Origin: Aspidiotus rigidus
Lineage: Eukaryota > Arthropoda > Insecta > Hemiptera > Diaspididae
Length of the DNA stretch: 64,000 nucleotides
Direction of reading: 5' to 3'
Assembly: GCA_035079385.1 (NCBI GenBank)
Contig: JAVHKY010000003.1
Location: forward strand, 11,139,501-11,203,500
The notes under the pieces were generated by a model. It had not been told where the DNA came from. It did no database searches and saw only the letters and a program-made list of their open reading frames with translations. Shown in pieces: positions 43,436-56,109 of the stretch; position 1 is the first letter of the stretch; every line of letters starts with the position of its first letter. Both the position numbers and the translations under genes were made by a program.

Positions 43436-45930
43436 CACTCTACCCATTGCGAGCACCTTTCAAAAAATTATGAAAAAAAAAAGAGATTGGTGATGTTGTT
43501 TTTTGACGTCGCGAAGAAGATGTAGGTACAAAGTTTGATCAGGCACTTTGACCTCTCTTATCCTGCTACGTCCTTTGTCCGCGAAAAGTATTCGACAATA
43601 ACCATCACTACGAACTGGTTGTTGAAAGTTGTACATCGCGTCATGCTCGTACCACGAAGAACGAATTCGAGTTGATGTTATTTTCATCTCGTATCTATCG
43701 TGAGTACCTCATATGTACATATATTTTGAAAGAAACTTACCATATGGAAAACTCACGTGCACTCATCGGATCTAAACAAAAGAAACAAAATAAAATATCA
43801 ACATTAGTTTTCGGAAATTTCGTAAAGCTCTTTATAGTAAATATATTCACAGACAACTGGACATTACGTATATAGATCTCAAAATGGTATTCCTTCAACA
43901 ACGTCTCGCTAAAAGAATTAAGAAAGAGGGCTCCCCATATCGTGTACAGCTATTTGTCTGTTACATCGGTCTAAGAAAAAAGAAAGGGTTAGTAAACAGA
44001 TCATCCTTACGAATAGATATTTGAATAGGAGCATTCGTGCGCGCCGGAATTCTGTGGTATGACCAGACAATACGGTTCGAAAATTTCGAGTTCTCTTCCC
44101 GCAAGGCCGTAGTCCTATGTAAATCCTAACGCGAGAAATTCTTTACAATACGATCGCAGGAACGAAAAAAGAATTCAGAATGATACCGCGCTCGAGAACG
44201 CAGCATTTCTTAATTGAAAACGACGCAATTCCGGTTGAAATACGCTGCAAAGTATAGAAGAACAAAAAGCAAATAAAAAATCTCCTTTCTTTGCTCATTC
44301 TAAAGATGAACTTTGTTACGAAATGTGCAAAAGATAACATTAGGTATAAGAGTTCTATTTACAACCGCTGACGGAACATCAGTAATTAACAAAGTTCACC
44401 GATATTACCAGCCTCTTTTCTTTACCACTCGACGTGAAAAGCCTCACTTTCCCGATAGGAAGAACATCCGTCAACCCCTCCTTTTAGCCTACAGAACCTA
44501 CAACGTTATTAATACTTGACTGAATTCCCTCGATGCAGCGCTTTCAATATAAATACTTTCACATGATTTATGACAATGCTGTTTCAACTAATCGTATATT
44601 GTTCACCACTTTGGACTATGTTTCTGGCCCGCGTAAGAAAGCTTACAAACTGCACAGATTCCTTGAAAACTTTTCGCCAGTTGTTTGGTGCGCGGCCGCT
44701 ACGCCCCAAAACTATAACATCTTTCGGTGAAAAACATTTGTGCCCACGGTGAGGAATGCGCGCAGCTTTAATTAATAAGCGCCGTAACTTTAATAACGAG
44801 AATTTGTTCATTGCTGGAAAAAATTTAGATATTCCTCGCATAGTCACGGCAGTACGAGTATTTCAAAATGACCGATCAAATTTTGAATAGTCTCCTATAA
44901 CGCTTTCCGTAATACGAAGGCAAACAGCCCATATAAATGTCCAAACTTAATATCAGTAGATACAATATATTCCAACATAAACCTCGAGCAAAACATTAAA
45001 AAAAGAAACAGGGAGTTATATTTTTTCTCGGATGGTTCAATAAATGTCAATGTTTATTCGCAGCATAGAAGGAATATACCTGATGTTACGTGTGTTCCTT
45101 TCCAAAAACGAATCATCATTTTGCAGAAAGAGTGGAGACTGGATCTTTGACAAATTTACGCAAATGCATTAAGAAAATCTCGTTGCCATTGTATGGAGAA
45201 CCACTTTGGCTTGTAAAACATTTTTGCCAAGACTGTATAGTGTATATATGCACTTATGTAGGATTGCGATTATTACCAAGAAACGAGCTATTACTAAAGC
45301 GTCGCGCATTATATTGTGATAAATATTTATGGCACAAGTTTGAGCTTAATACGTGTATTAACGGATGTTCAATCGGCCTATTTACACTTGTTGCATTAGA
45401 GACGGAATTTTGACTCAAGAATCGTACACGAGTAGATCGGTGGAATTCTTCCGGATGATATATCAGAACGCGATTCAATCAGTTCAGCACTTTTTGCTCC
45501 ATTTTTCTACCGTTTGAGTAAGGTAAAATTTCGTCGTATTGATTTTATATCGTAGTTGATGAGAAAGATCTGGAAGATCTCGATGGCTTTAGAACTATTT
45601 TGTAGAGAGGATCATTTATATAGTTCTGATGGATGGCTATATCACCTGTAGAATTCGCGTTGAACCTTTATCACTATACTTTGGGAGCAAATATTAGTGA
45701 AAAAACTTAATTCTGTATGGAGGTCTGTAGTTCCTGTTTTCTAGTTTCTTTGGTGCGTATGCGACATTTTGTATTTGTTCCTCAATTTTGTGTCGGGAAA
45801 AGGCAATTGTGAGTGAAAAATAGGATAGGAAGTACTGTACAATAGTATGGACGATGAGGGATGTACAGAGAAATGAAAAATAAATTTGGAACTAAAGAAG
45901 TTGGACCACGAAAGATTACCTATAATAGGG
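43436..45930. other. No gene seen
   Basis: AT-rich sequence. Several short frames (for example 45090-45413) have no recognised domain. Confidence 0.45.
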
Positions 45931-45939
45931 ACAATAATA

Positions 45940-46490
45940 ACCGAATTCGATCAGGAGACACAGTTGCCATCGTTGCAGATTCCTGGAAGCACCTCAGGAA
46001 GGCAATTTCGCAAAAAATTTCAATTTTCTTCAAAATATTAGCCAAAATAATACCTACGTCACGCGCTATTAATTTTGACCAAGTCGGAAGCCCCGACCGA
46101 AGAATTTCAAAACTAGACTTCTTGGATTTTCAACTCATTTTGACAAAATTCTTGAAATTTTGCGGCTATTGGAGGAATTTTCCGTGATTGCCTATCTGTA
46201 AAATATTGTCATTGATGTAAAATTCAATATAAGCATGTAGGAGCGCTCAGGAGGGCGGTCTAAATTTTGTACAACGTGCAATTTCAAGAAAATTTTCTAT
46301 AGTTTTCCATCTTACTCAAGGTATCAACAGATGCGATTGGAAGACACGCTTGAGAACTCTGAAGCCATCTCAATGGGGCACTTTCCTCTTGGAATTTCAA
46401 TTTTTCTGAAACAATTGGGCAAAAAGAGGAAACCTCAATTCAAAACTATTTTACCTACGATTTTTAATAAAATATACCCATCGCTCATAC
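45940..46490. repeat. Left arm of a 2-kb inverted repeat
   Basis: The arm starts near AATTCGATCAGGAGACACAG. It pairs imperfectly over more than 500 bp with 47300-47897 in inverted orientation, including blocks such as AAGACACGCTTGAG and CATTGATGTAAAATT. Confidence 0.7.
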
Positions 46491-46879
46491 GTTATGAGTA
46501 TTTCTTACTTCTTTTAGGGGAGAAATTTATGCGAATTACAATCCACGGATCCATCTAGTCTCAAAAAGGAGTCATATATTTCCATCGCATAAGTTTACGG
46601 CTAAACTACAGCCAGTTCGGTAACGAAACATAAAAACTCCCTCCCGATACAGAAATCTCTATTGGCTTCTCCATGCAGTTCGCAGTTGCCGGTCTTCATG
46701 ATGAAATTCGAATAAGAGCTATTTGAAGTTAACCATAAGGCCCATTACACGTCTTCTGTTGGCACATGTATGTGACCTTCTTCTTTAGAATAGTCCGAAT
46801 ATCCTGAATGATGAGTACTTGATTTATAGTAAAGGAATGTAATCAATTCGAAAGAAACGGAAGGGAGATTAATTTTTGT

Positions 46880-47305
46880 ATTTTACCATTGGTATTAGAC
46901 ACGACCCTAAAGAATTTGCCATCCACAGGGACGACACCACTATCGGCTTTTTCATTCATGGAAATTCACACTACCTCCGTTCTCATGAACTGGCGGCATT
47001 CAACTGCTTGACCCATCGCCTCTCTCAGATTCCTCTCACTTTCTCTGCAAACTGAGAGGAAGTCGAAACCACGAAATATCTGGTATCTATCAACAGGATC
47101 ATTATAGATATCGACGTTTTAATTGGAAGGAAAAAAATTAAGAACGACTCTACCATTGTCCTTCTTCGCAAGAACCATGGTACAAAAGAGGCTTTCCCAT
47201 ACCCCAGGACGTTTTCATCTAGTCTGGAAAAGATCCTAAAGGACTATGATATCGAGCCAGTCACCGCAGAAAATGCGGTACAGAACAGGAAATATCCAAT
47301 ATCAT
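46880..47305 (+). pseudogene. Penelope-like element fragment between inverted arms
   Basis: The plus-strand translation reads FAIHRDDTTIGFFIHGNSHY and then HELAAFNCLTHRLSQIPLTF, followed after a stop by TTKYLVSINRIIIDIDVLIG. These match the region after the PLE reverse transcriptase palm, where copy B has FGIYRKETSID and FNTLIHRLTHMPLS. The palm motifs and the nuclease are absent. A stop lies after SAN near 47055. Confidence 0.75.
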
Positions 47306-47897
47306 GAATAAAAAATAGTGAAGTCTACATTTACTTAAAGATCGTATGTAGAATAATTTTGAACCTAGGTATTTTTATCGTACTTGCACAATTTCGCCCA
47401 ACATACTTTAAAAATGTAAATCTTTGGGGTAAATTGCCTTCTTGGATCCTCAAGCGTGTTTTCCAGTTGAACTCAATAATAGTAGTGAACTTATAAGTGC
47501 ATCCAAAACTGATGGTAAACCCGTTACATGGGTCGTACAAAATTTAGCCTCTTCACCCCTTGAGCGCCAAATATACTGAAATGGAATTTTACATCAATGA
47601 CAATGTTTTGCAGGAAGGCAATTATGAAATGATTTCGTCGCGGAAAATTTCAACGAGTGCCATCAAATTTTAAAAAATTTGTCACAAAGAGTTGAAAATC
47701 GAAAAAGTCAAATTTTGAAACCCCTCGTTGAGGTTTCTAATTGGTCAAAATTAATAGCAAATGGTTTTAATTCATGAGTTTATCGTATCTGTATTATTTT
47801 GCCCAATATTTTGGAAAAATTGAAATTTTCTGGAGAAAACTGCTCTCTGGGTGGTTCTACGGGCCTGCAACTGTGTCTCCCGATCGAATTTGATTAA
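47300..47897. repeat. Right arm of the 2-kb inverted repeat
   Basis: This is the inverted partner of 45940-46490. The arms are diverged, so the structure is old. With the PLE fragment in the centre, they may be inverted PLE terminal repeats. Confidence 0.7.
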
Positions 47898-48003
47898 TGA
47901 CAGACTTACCACACTTATATTGAAGAGAATACAGAAAATAGAGCTACCTCAATCTTCACCCGCCGGAAGTTGATATAAGCGTGAGACCCGAATATAGAAA
48001 AAG

Positions 48004-49612
48004 TTGAGTAAAATCGTTTCGACATGTTTTCGATTCGCAGTCAGACTTCAGGCAGCACAGAGGCACACAGGCACAGAGGACATGATTTTCACACTGAGAA
48101 ACTTGATGGAGAAAGCGTTAGAGCAGATCGTTGTCGACCTTCAAAAAGCTTTCAATTCAGTCGACAGAAATACTTTTGGAAAGTGCTAGGAAAATTTGAA
48201 TATGCTAACAAACTGGTACGACTGACCGAAGAGGTGCACAAAGAGGACCGCGCTCAAGTGCTACTCGATGGTGACGTGAGCGACTCATTTTGCGTACGCT
48301 GCGGAGTGAGACAGAACTGCGTGCTCGCTTCCGTTCTTTTCATCACATTTATGAACGTTGTTCTACATGTGGTCGATGGTACACTCAAAAACAGAAGTGT
48401 GTTGTTGAAATACCACATGGAGAGCGGCTAGACTGAAGGCCAACACAGAAACGACGGCTTCCTTAACGAAGTTAAACGAGGGACGCATGGAACCTGTTTT
48501 ATGAGTCAAATGGGATTTGGTATTAAAAATTCAATGAAGCCTAGACCTAGATAAAGCTAGTCTAAAGAAGGCCCAGACCTACTATAAGCCTGGTACATAT
48601 AATATAGTTTGAGAGTCGAAACTTTTCTAAGTCCTCCTTCTATCATATATAGCTCGAGAGTCGGGATTTTTCCAAGTCCCTCTCCTATCATATATGGCTC
48701 GAGAGTCGAAATTTTTCTAAGTTTTTTGCTGAACGGCGCACGGCGGACGGCAAATTTCTCAAAAAGCCCCCCCCCCCCATAAAACAGGTTCCCTGTTAAA
48801 ATGCCGCTACACAAACGTCACCGAGCTACACTATGCCCTCGTAGTCCATAGTGTCAAGAAAGCTCAACGAAGCGTATAAGTTGTTCGGCCTCACTATTAA
48901 TATGTCAAAAAGCGAACTGCTGCGTATGGCAAGCAACAAGAACTCCACGGAAATACGCATAGATAATACAACTATTCGGATATCGACAAGTTTGCATAGC
49001 TCGGAAGCACTGTGACCTGGGAGGCCTCAATTGATGAGGAAATTCGTACACGGATCGAAAGCGTCTCTCGTGCCTCCGTATGATATTCGACAGTAAAGAT
49101 ATCAGTATCACGACCAAGATTGCGATCTTCACCTCCTTTCTGTGGGTCCTGTACCGCAGGTAAATCAGGGTGCTTTAAAGGTTTCAGCAAAGGCAGCTGG
49201 GGAGGATTTTTGGCATCCGATGGTCGGACTTCATCGCACGAACAAGGAAATACTTCACAGAGCCGGAGCTCTGCCCATCGAGACGCTTATTGCTAAGGAT
49301 TAACTTCGTTGGCTAGGCCACGGGCGGCTCCCTAATATGGTCCTACACGCTGAACTAGCAAAGAGCAGTGGCCAGAAGAAAAAGTACAGCTCCACATTTT
49401 GCTTCAGCGAGCAGGAATTACGAACCGATGGGAGCAGCTGCGGGGGACAGAACAGCCTGGCGGAAGATGATCCATAAGTACCAGGGGTCGGATGCTCTGA
49501 AATCAAAAAGGAGCGCGCCGGACCCTGTCACCTTCATCTGCAACGACTGTCAGAGGCTGATCTTTTCCAGGTTCGGAATGATCGCACACACTCGGGCCCA
49601 CAATAAGTGATT
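48004..49612 (+). pseudogene. RTE-like non-LTR ORF2 remnant
   Basis: Frames in order give GTEDMIFTLRNLMEKA with VVDLQKAFNSVDR, palm motif A with the catalytic aspartate (48004-48189). Next is RQNCVLASVLFITF, an altered GVRQGCVL block (48024-48431). After an insertion comes AYKLFGLTINMSKSELL (about 48865-48925), a region around RWLGHGRLPN (about 49307), and a terminal C-x2-C-x12-H-type finger, CNDCQRLIFSRFGMIAHTRAH (frame 49368-49610). This C-terminal finger is typical of insect copies often annotated as craniofacial development protein 2-like. The YxDD box is lost, and many frameshifts are present. Confidence 0.8.
48457..48800. mobile_element. Repeat family beta copy inside the RTE-like remnant
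   Basis: Inverted GGAACCTGTTTTAT (48489-48502) and ATAAAACAGGTTCC (48779-48792) frame the interior. The left side, TTCCTTAACGAAGTTAAACGAGG, is shared with about 55374. The interior has 2.6 copies of a 45-bp tandem unit (48607-48725, CTCGAGAGTCG...TATCATATATGG) and a run of C before 48779. Confidence 0.6.
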
Positions 49613-49619
49613 AAGTGAA

Positions 49620-52015
49620 GTACAAGGAGAGTCATGTACGTAAGACCGCTGTTATAAAAGAAAAAAAAATGTAATAGAGGATTAAATCCTTTGCAGCCGT
49701 TTATTTTGAAACGAACGTACATTGAGTTTGAGTTTACGGTGGAATGAATGAATATTGTATGCTACCTCTTAAATTTTCACCAATTCTTCCACCCATTCCG
49801 ATTCCCTCCGCTCTCGTCATCGAATACGGTAAAAAGTACAGATAAATCATTACTTAATACAGCTTTACGCCGAAGCGAAACCAATTTGACTTTCAAAATC
49901 CGATCATTTATACGAACGGCAGCTGTTCGTAACCATAAGCGTACGAAATTCGGTAATTTCACGCGTCTCCTCAAACGGTCCGATACACGCATACGCATCC
50001 ATAGAATTTTAGTACAGTATTATTACTATACACGATGGTTGTACAGAATATCCGCGTAAACCATCGAATTACATTCCGTCGTGATTAATGGAAGGAGACG
50101 CGCCTTAATATGAATGAGAAAAAAAGCATACTCGGCTACGAGGGAGGTCTGGTCGTCCTGCAAAACAATAACTATACAGCATATAACTATTCGTATGCAG
50201 TTGCACCGAGCGCGATGCATGTTAAAGTGGAATTTCTTGTTAAGAAATGAGCTTTCCCCAAAATGTTCATCCATTTGTCATATTGGATACGCATTGAAAC
50301 GCGGTAATATTCGATTCGCTCGATGCGAAGTGTTGTAGGTGTCGAAAATCGCTTAACGAGCCCAGAGTAATGAAGAAACGACCCAGTACGAATTTGTAGG
50401 ACGCCGAGAATACGAGTGTCAAACTTCGCTCGATGAGAACGTATTATAAAGCGTCGTAAAATCGCTGATACATATTTCATGGATCGAGGATAAACTTTTC
50501 GGGCCATCGAAGGTGCATTAGTTTCAAAATAAGACGAACGAGTAGGGCGGCATTTGTGGAAAATAAAAGCTCGTACGGAACAACTACATTTTTCGCTTCC
50601 TGCCTTCGTACATGTACCTTACGAATTTCAAACCGCAAAATAGGAGACGAGCAATTCTACAGGGAATAGGCAATATAGAAACGGTGCAGTGCTCCATCTT
50701 CTAATAGTAAAACGAGCATCTTCATTTTTGTCTCTCACCTTGTGTACGTGTAACGATACGCCCAGAGAACGTGGAAAAAGGAAAAAAAAAGAACCGCAAA
50801 AACGTGAATGTGTGGCACTGAAAAATTTCTCCTGGGGATATACGGACGGGATAACGGTCAGCTGTGAAGAAGTTTACGACTAAGGTTTTTTCTTCGTTCT
50901 CGTTCGTTTTCTTTTTACTGATTTTAAGTGGATTCAACGTTTCATATTGCAATTTATAGAACGAAAATTAAAGCTGACTGAATGCTGAAAAGCGTGACCG
51001 GTCGGTCTCAAATTGGGTCCGAGGCGTGCGTAGAAACGGGGCGGAAACTTTACATCACCATCGGAGGTTGTAATTGCGTTTTTGTGGCTGCAACCAGACG
51101 TAATAATAATATCGAAAAAATGAATTACATCTATATTACAACGAGCGGCCAACTTAATGTCCCGGGTCCTTCTGTTTTCTACATTGCAAACCTATCAAGA
51201 TTCGAATTAACTTCTTTAATGGCGAAGTACATATATAAATCATTTTTACGACGCTATACGTTCGTTCTGGTAGTCTGTACTCATCCATCTTTCACTCAAA
51301 TTTGATGGACGTGCGCGTAATGATTGGACAGTTTCGCTTAGGTACTCGACATTTTTTCACGGTAATTAGAAAAAAGTCGATTATTCCTTTCGTTCACTGG
51401 ATCACGACGATTCTAGCCAGAAGTTCACGCGAAATCTCTTTTAGTGAATTCTAAACTTGCGAATATCGCGCCCGTCGAGGTCAGATTTAAACTTCTCAGA
51501 AGGGGACAAAAGTTTTCGTACCTTTCTCATCATTTTTCTCCCGTACGACGGAAAAGCTCCAGACTGTTCAAATTGACCCTCTTGACAAAGAAACAATTTT
51601 ACTATAGAAGACTAGCCGATGCGGCGCTGACATAGGCTCCTGTTGCAGCCGCATTCCCAAAGAATCTTTCAATTCAGGTTTTCGCTAATTTTACGATTCA
51701 CAAAAAGCCGAAACTGAATGAGATCAAGAATTCTACCGATATTATCAAACATCTCAACTTTGTTTTATAAAATAATTTACATTTTTATTTCGGAGCTCAA
51801 ACGAAAACAGAACATCGAGAGAGGAACAGAGGATGAATACAGTCTTCAAACATTTCGTACTTCTAGGCCTGCTGAATGGGGCCAAAAATACAACCAGTCG
51901 TCGACGATAGTACAAGATGATAACAAGAGAATGACCGAGGACTCTACAGTCTACTCTACACTGCAGTGTACTGTATTGCTGGGCATACGCTGGACCAAAT
52001 GACATGAATGAAATT
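49620..52015. other. No gene seen
   Basis: AT-rich sequence with relatively frequent CpG. Frames such as 50982-51305 have no domain. Confidence 0.5.
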
Positions 52016-52019
52016 GCGT

Positions 52020-52410
52020 TTACTCATGTATGTTGTAGTAGAGGGTATGGCGCTTCAAATGAATGATTTTTCCCAGGTGCCTCCCTCCGATTTTTTTTTT
52101 TATTTGAGTTTGAAGTTTTGTTAAGCTAGAAACTAGGGAAAATATGAATGGTTTTCTTTTTGAAAAAAATACCATGGATGAACGTTCACATATACTAAAA
52201 TGTCCTCAAGTTTCATCGCTGTGCGATCATTATTGGCTGAGATACAGCCATTTGGATTTTAGGCCTAAAAATGACTCTGCAGACCATGTGGGTGAGCGGA
52301 CGGGTCCAATTTTTTGGATTTCGAGTTTTCTCATTGGGGACAACATTTTGACGGACATTTGGAAAATTTTCCGACCAATGCCATTTTCACCCCCTTACCC
52401 GACTAGAGCC
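52020..52410. repeat. Solo arm of the foldback element
   Basis: About 390 bp match the right arm of the foldback at 22486-23910, from ACTCATGTATGTTGTAGTAG to GACTAGAGCC. No opposite arm is near. TTTTTT follows the end, as TTT does at 23911. Confidence 0.8.
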
Positions 52411-52552
52411 TTTTTTGATCATCATCCGGGCTTGATAATATAATCTATCAATCAAAGAGCACGCCACCAGATAGCGCGTCACTCGATGCATTTTGCAAAT
52501 AGGAGGAAGACGACGACAATAAAAAAACGACGGCTAACAACGCGAGAGTTAA

Positions 52553-52789
52553 GTGGCAAAATACGGGATGTCCACTTGAAAAATAATAATGCTCCAAACC
52601 ACTATAAAACTGAGTTGTTCTACACAATCTTGGGGGTGGTGCATACAAAATTCCACGTCACAGCAGAGGGAACCAATGAAAATTATGGATTTTTACATGC
52701 ACCACCCTTCATAATAGTACAGAGGAACACGATACCGGAGTTTTCGGAACTTCATCAGTTTACTGAGAGGAAATACCTTATTTTGCCAC
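52553..52789. mobile_element. 237-bp MITE with TTAA duplication
   Basis: Inverted ends GTGGCAAAATA and TATTTTGCCAC (with slight end differences) lie between TTAA at 52549-52552 and 52790-52793. TTAA targets are typical of piggyBac and Kolobok. No transposase is seen. Confidence 0.75.
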
Positions 52790-52844
52790 TTAATCCTCGA
52801 ATTACACACTTCTGTATCATCACTATATCACTATAGCACCGTTT

Positions 52845-53010
52845 CACCATGTCACTCTATCAGTCATTGTCACCATATTACCTTGTCACCATTTTATCAC
52901 ACCTCCGGCAACATCTCACCATGTCACTCCATCACTGTATCACTGTCACCATATTACCTCGTCACCTTGTCACCTTATGACCATATTATCACGGGTCATC
53001 ATCTCAGATT
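52845..53010. repeat. TCACCAT-type imperfect tandem repeat
   Basis: Diverged 8-15 bp units such as TCACCATGTCACT and TCACCATATTACC repeat over about 150 bp. Reverse-complement-like units (TGACACGATGAG) follow to about 53090. Confidence 0.65.
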
Positions 53011-53099
53011 CTCAGGATGGTGACGAAATGATTTGATGACTTCGTGATATAGTAATAAAATGACACGATGAGAAGGTGCTATTGTGATAATAGTAATGT

Positions 53100-55370
53100 G
53101 TTATGGAAGTGCGTAATTGAACGCAGACAACTCTACACTGTACTTGGGATCTTGCGTCGTTGCGCATGCGTTGGACAGAACGACACAAATGACGCTTCTA
53201 CATGATAAGATACCCTATTCTGTTCTACTTCGCTCTTTGCCTTCCTTCGCATTGAGTAATGCGTACAGCGAGGACACAATTATTAATAAGAACTTTTTTT
53301 ATGGAAGTTGAAATTTTCATTTTTGACTACAGAGTTGTTCCAGAACAACACAAATACATATATGGAAATATTCCAAGTCGATAGGTAAGGGGATCTTGTG
53401 GTATATGAGGATACGCAGACAGACAAAGAAACTTTCTACTTTATAAATTTAGAAGTATAATGTTTGTCCTTTGAGTGTATTTGTACTGTCTTGCTGAGAA
53501 ACAAAGGTTTTTCTCTCCAATGGTAGACACTTTGTGGTCTCGTTATATATCCGCGTTTTTTTTGGATCGATACTATTGAAGGTAGAGCAATGCTCTCACA
53601 GCGTTCTATGTTGAAGAGGTTTGTATCACTGGGTAGCGCTACCTCATACAGCCGAACCAGGATTGAACGTCTCTAAGGATGAAAGTTGTCTACTTCTACC
53701 AATTTTGCATTAACTGGTTGAGGAAGAATTTTGAATCAATATTCAGGAAAAGGAACTCAGTTCTCTCCTGTTCTAATAAGTTGATGAAAGAAATAAAGCT
53801 GAACAAAATCTTCTAGCTGATATATGAAAGGTAGGGAATTTGATCGCATTAGTTGAAAGCAAAGATTTTTCAAATGTTGAAACTTTTAGAAGACCCGGGG
53901 ACTATTTCTAATGTCGACGTCATTTTGGACGAGTGGACAACAGTGGAAGCCACGGTCTGCAAACCATACTTAGTTTTGTCAACTTTGACACCGATACAGA
54001 AAGTATCAAATAAAATTTGAAAGGTGAAAATGGTAACTACACGAGTTAACATTTATATTAGATACTTATGAATAATATCAAAGGTAGGTGACATTTTCGT
54101 ATTTCTATTATTTTACAAAAACTAAGTCATTTTATTCTTGTACATTACATATCTTTATTATGTGTGTGTACAATAGGTATGTAGAAACTCGCGAAGTGGA
54201 TTGAGGAAAATGAAAAAAAAAAAAAGGTCAATCCTATAAAGTCCATCTGTATTCGTACCAAGCGCGAAAAATAAATGTTGAAAGTTCAAAAAAGTTACGT
54301 TGTTTCGCAAATTCACAAATTGACGTTAAAGGATTCCTGTCAGAAAGGCAGGCAGGGTGTGCGGAGCGTCGCCTAGGAAAATAAATTACTTCGTCAAATG
54401 GCGACGAGAAAATCAGCCAAAACTAATATCGCAAGATTTTGCTTTTTATTTTCTTCGTCTATTTCGCTTTCTGATGGAGTATGATTTAATTTAAAAGCCT
54501 TGTATATTTTTTAAAACTTTTTCAAAATAGCAAACTCCGTCTTTTTTTTTTCCTCCTCCTTTTTTTTTCTCTCTCTTGTTTTATCATTGTAAAAACTGTG
54601 AAAGAAAGTTCCGTTCAACATGAACAAAATAAAAAGTAGAACAGAAAAGAAAATAGAAAAAAGTTAGAAATAAAAAAATATTTTTCCCATCTAACAGACA
54701 TGGTACATGGGGATAAGCTAATGTACTTGTACACGATTGAACGTAGATTGTAAATGAAGAGTGGATATACGATTGGCAAATCTGTTTTACAAAGCGGAAT
54801 GCACATCTGCTAACGTTTTCACCATCGACTCTTTGAGCTGTATATTCAACAGCGAATGAAAACCCATTTGCAAAGCTCAGCGAACATACTTTGTACAAGT
54901 TTGAAACGAAGGGCGATTTTCGTAAAATAATGTTCTGCTCGTCTACGTGTACACTACGTAATATCACGCTAACATAGACTTTCCAGAGCATCGACCATAT
55001 GCAATGAATATTCTGTTTAATAATCTTCTCTTTTCATACTGATGTAAAGGTCCAAATAGAGTGATGCTATTGTAATTGTACTCATCTGAAAATAAACTGG
55101 TAGTGATCGTGATTTCCAAGGTATATTATGTAACTACAAAGGATGCAGAGAACTTCGAAATCTCATACTTTAATATGAGAAAATTAACCAATTCTTCAAG
55201 CTGGAAGTTATTTTTCTGGCAGTCAATTTATTCGAGAGATGTGTTCATGAATTTCCGAGGAAAATTATTGGAAAAACAGTAACTTTTCTTGGGTCGGCGC
55301 GCGGCACACGTCATTTGATGTGTTGTTACAAGTCATCATTACAACTTGTATAATAAAGAAAGAATAAGGG
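53100..55370. other. No gene seen
   Basis: AT-rich sequence with short A and T runs (54213-54226, 54541-54570). The frames 54584-54991 and 54615-54806 overlap T-rich sequence and look like chance. Confidence 0.5.
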
Positions 55371-55373
55371 CTT

Positions 55374-55556
55374 CCTATCACGAAGTTGAACGAGGAACGC
55401 AGGGAACCTGTTCTATAGGTCGAAAAGGTTTTAGTATTGAGAATGGAAATTGAAATCTTGAAGAATTTGAAATTTGTTGTGTCATAGTCTGGAAATGGAA
55501 ATGTTTATAACTTCCTTTCTTATCATATCTCTTGGGATATACTTGTATGTGTATTT
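55374..55556 (+). repeat. Repeat family beta, left part
   Basis: TTCCTATCACGAAGTTGAAC and GGAACGCAGGGAACCTGTTC match 48457-48500. Confidence 0.6.
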
Positions 55557-56109
55557 GAATTGTGACCTGTCACAAGAAAACCCCCCTTAGCGTCCCAAAA
55601 ATTGTTTTTGAGGTTTTTAGTGATCCTTGATGATTGAAACTCGCTCTTTTACGTGGTGGTATTGAAAAAATTCCAAAAAATTGAGTTATAGGCCTGAGGG
55701 GTCTTCAAAATTGAGGGGAAATTTGAAACTTCTGGAAAAATTCTGGGAATTTGATGAAATTCAGTTTCAGGGGTGATTTTGGGTCGCTGAATATGAATCT
55801 GACCCACAAATTTCATTTCAATGCATATTTTTGGGTCCACGGGTAAAAAAATGGAGCTGAAATGCAATTTTTTAGGTGATTCTCCCGACATAACGATAAT
55901 TAATTCAAAATTTTAAACTATTAACGCGCAAATAATATAAAAAGCGCTATTGAATTGTATTCTTGAATCATTAATCTACAACTGACAAAATTTTCAGCCA
56001 AATTGATCGCATAATGACGCCAAAAACTGCTTTTGAAGTTAAAATCATCGCTCCTGTAAAATTATGTTTAGGACGCTAAAGGGGGTTTTCTTGTGACAGG
56101 TCACAATTC
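55557..56109. mobile_element. 553-bp palindromic MITE
   Basis: The inverted ends GAATTGTGACCTGTCACAAG and partner extend about 50 bp, through CCCCCTTTAGCG-like sequence, with weaker pairing for another 60 bp. The element lies inside a beta repeat. No frame or clear target duplication. Confidence 0.7.

Noticed and set aside
45090..45413. Plus-strand frame of 107 residues
   Set aside because: Cysteine-containing but without regular spacing, splice sites or a known domain; likely chance.
54584..54991. Minus-strand frame of 135 residues with hydrophobic end
   Set aside because: The end reads through T/A-rich low-complexity sequence, and the rest matches nothing recognised. Treated as chance.
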